This document shows positions 62,754 through 64,000 of a stretch of 64,000 nt of DNA, one piece after another. Source of the stretch: Parabacteroides johnsonii DSM 18315 (GTDB lineage: Bacteria > Bacteroidota > Bacteroidia > Bacteroidales > Tannerellaceae); contig NZ_CP102285.1 of the NCBI RefSeq assembly GCF_025151045.1, positions 3,410,001 to 3,474,000 on the forward strand, written 5' to 3'. Positions within the stretch are counted from its first letter, which is position 1. Every line of letters starts with the position of its first letter. The position numbers and the translations under genes are program-made. Below the pieces are notes generated by a model. It did not search any database. It was not told the DNA's origin and saw only the letters and a list, made by a program, of their open reading frames with translations.

Positions 62754-63956
62754 TTATTTCATATAAACGACCATCAGTACCGGATTATCATCTTCAGTCA
62801 GTTTTTTCAATTGGGGATGTTCCAGAACAGCCGGATTCTTTTCTGCTTCTTTCATAAGATCACCTACTTCCCAGACAGAGACCAGAATATTCCGATCCAA
62901 AGAAGTTGCCGGGCGCAAAGGTAGCGCACCGGGAAAATCATTCTTTATATAACCACTGGGAACGGAAAAACATTCTTTCGTCTTTTTGTCATAAAGCACC
63001 ATATGACGCTCCCGCTGTTTTTCTCCCGCCCAGTAATTATAAGGCATAAAAAGCAATGAATCGGTTTCTATCACTTGGTTGCGGATATATGGAGCAGCAA
63101 CCGTATTGTAAGTCTTCCAGTCACCGTCGCAAGCTTCCATACGGCAGTCAATAGGGATGGAATATTTGCCTAAATCGAAGACATAACGGGGTTGGAGTTC
63201 TTTTTCCGTCACAACGAACAGGGTATCATTGTAGAACTCTTTGTAGCAAATCAAATCTTTATAACGGAACATATATCTGTCTATGCCACTCATCATCAGC
63301 CACCGAGTTCCACTTTTGACTTCAAACAGGTCTGAACGATAAAAGGTATTCAATATATTCCCTTTTTGACCGGAGATATAGATACGTTCTTTTTGCTGTC
63401 CGCTGCTATTCAACATGAAGGCTGCCACCAGGGTATCATTCAACATGGCAAATTGCGCCGTTTCCTTATCCGGTATCTTTATGTCATAAAGGAATTTTCC
63501 GGTTTCCATCTCATAGACATTAACTTTCCCGGAAGTCGTCAACATAAAGATCAATCCTGTATCCTCGTTCACATCTATCTGCTGGAAATAGTTAAATTGT
63601 CCAGGGCCACCACCCCTCGAACCGATGTTCCTGACAAACTTTCCATCCGCCGTATATTGATACAACCTCGTATTACTGGATACGAACCAATATTTACCAG
63701 TCTTTACCACCTTCCCTGAATTTATGAAATCGATCAGGCACTTATCATTCGTTTCCAACGGAACATACTGTACGGAATCGGCAATATCGCTCAGCTTAAT
63801 CTCCCGCTCGACACCGACTCCCGCCTCGAACGGAACGGTTATCGGATATTCGGGGTCTGCCAGTTCAATCTCGGCAATCAGTTTCGGCTCTGCTTTCTTT
63901 CCTCCGCATACTGAAAGGAATAATACAATACAAAATAAGAGTAGATATTTATACAT
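62754..63956 (-). CDS. 6-bladed beta-propeller lipoprotein
   Basis: 400 residues, paralogue of the gene at 48879. Lipoprotein signal LLFCIVLFLSVCGGKK. LSDIADSVQYVPLETNDKCL is the family opening (V-x-Y-V-P-L-E-T-N-D). Blades include NTRLYQYTADGKFVRNIGSR, GGGPGQFNYFQQIDVNEDTG and LIFMLTTSGKVNVYEMETG. The C-terminal DDNPVLMVVYMK matches the other copy (ESNPVIMLVKYKK). Function unknown; outer surface or periplasm. Confidence 0.85.
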   Translation of the reverse strand: MYKYLLLFCIVLFLSVCGGKKAEPKLIAEIELADPEYPITVPFEAGVGVEREIKLSDIADSVQYVPLETNDKCLIDFINSGKVVKTGKYWFVSSNTRLYQYTADGKFVRNIGSRGGGPGQFNYFQQIDVNEDTGLIFMLTTSGKVNVYEMETGKFLYDIKIPDKETAQFAMLNDTLVAAFMLNSSGQQKERIYISGQKGNILNTFYRSDLFEVKSGTRWLMMSGIDRYMFRYKDLICYKEFYNDTLFVVTEKELQPRYVFDLGKYSIPIDCRMEACDGDWKTYNTVAAPYIRNQVIETDSLLFMPYNYWAGEKQRERHMVLYDKKTKECFSVPSGYIKNDFPGALPLRPATSLDRNILVSVWEVGDLMKEAEKNPAVLEHPQLKKLTEDDNPVLMVVYMK

Positions 63957-64000
63957 ATCAATATTATTTGTTTTTTATTTCAATGTCACGATCTGTATCA

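Noticed and set aside
63957-64000. 3' end of a further minus-strand gene at the right edge
   Set aside because: Two frames could end here (IQIVTLK or DTDRDIEIKNK) but 44 bases are too few to choose or to name a product.

Overview
The window reads as chromosome of a gut-type Bacteroidales bacterium, most likely Parabacteroides or a close relative. The genus is inferred; the order is well supported. Supporting features are a fused MurF/alanine racemase, a SusC/SusD pair inside a polysaccharide utilization locus (PUL), type V (FimA/Mfa1-like) fimbrillin genes with DUF3575/DUF3868 partners, 6-bladed beta-propeller lipoproteins, and promoters of the Bacteroidetes type (-33 TTG/TTTG, -7 TAnnTTTG). 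No insertion sequence, prophage, CRISPR array or rRNA was seen.

Layout. 1-10 kb: the start of an acyltransferase, tRNA-Leu(CAA), then housekeeping genes (manC, GSCFA protein, murF-alr, fabI, YciO/Sua5 protein, dgt, rsgA, frr). 10.2-14.7 kb: a fructose/fructan cassette (MFS permease, PfkB kinase, GH32) lying between frr and pyrH. 14.8-18.5 kb: a possible short leader or small RNA, a small membrane protein and uvrA, which has related palindromic elements on both sides. 18.6-34.7 kb: a PUL with a GH106-type enzyme, an SGNH acetylesterase, an unrecognised 848-residue lipoprotein, SusD, SusC, a fucose/arabinose-isomerase-like enzyme, an ACS-type MFS permease and a divergent GntR regulator, with three copies of a candidate operator. 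34.7-41.9 kb: a GHL10 lipoprotein, an AraC regulator and a fimbrial locus. 42-52.5 kb: a C11 protease facing a lamin-tail surface protein, asd, an RmlD-like reductase with a porin-like protein, a beta-propeller lipoprotein, a TrpB2-type enzyme and a DUF3836 protein.

52.6-58.6 kb holds the most unusual unit. It appears to be one eight-gene operon: DUF2975-like membrane protein, sppA, four more DUF2975-like paralogues, a CPBP-family membrane protein that lacks the expected histidines, and a 70-residue XRE regulator. All five DUF2975-like proteins end in nearly the same tail (KEEQ, D/E, L/F, T, V/I). Two TATCG-N5-CGATA palindromes bracket the predicted promoter. I read this as a membrane-linked, self-regulated system of unknown role.

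58.7-64 kb: a doubtful small ORF beside four 22-bp tandem repeats, a DUF2461 protein, a patatin/beta-barrel protein (type Vd-like), a lipoprotein gene split by an in-frame amber codon, and a second beta-propeller lipoprotein. All functions are read from sequence motifs by eye; no database search was possible.
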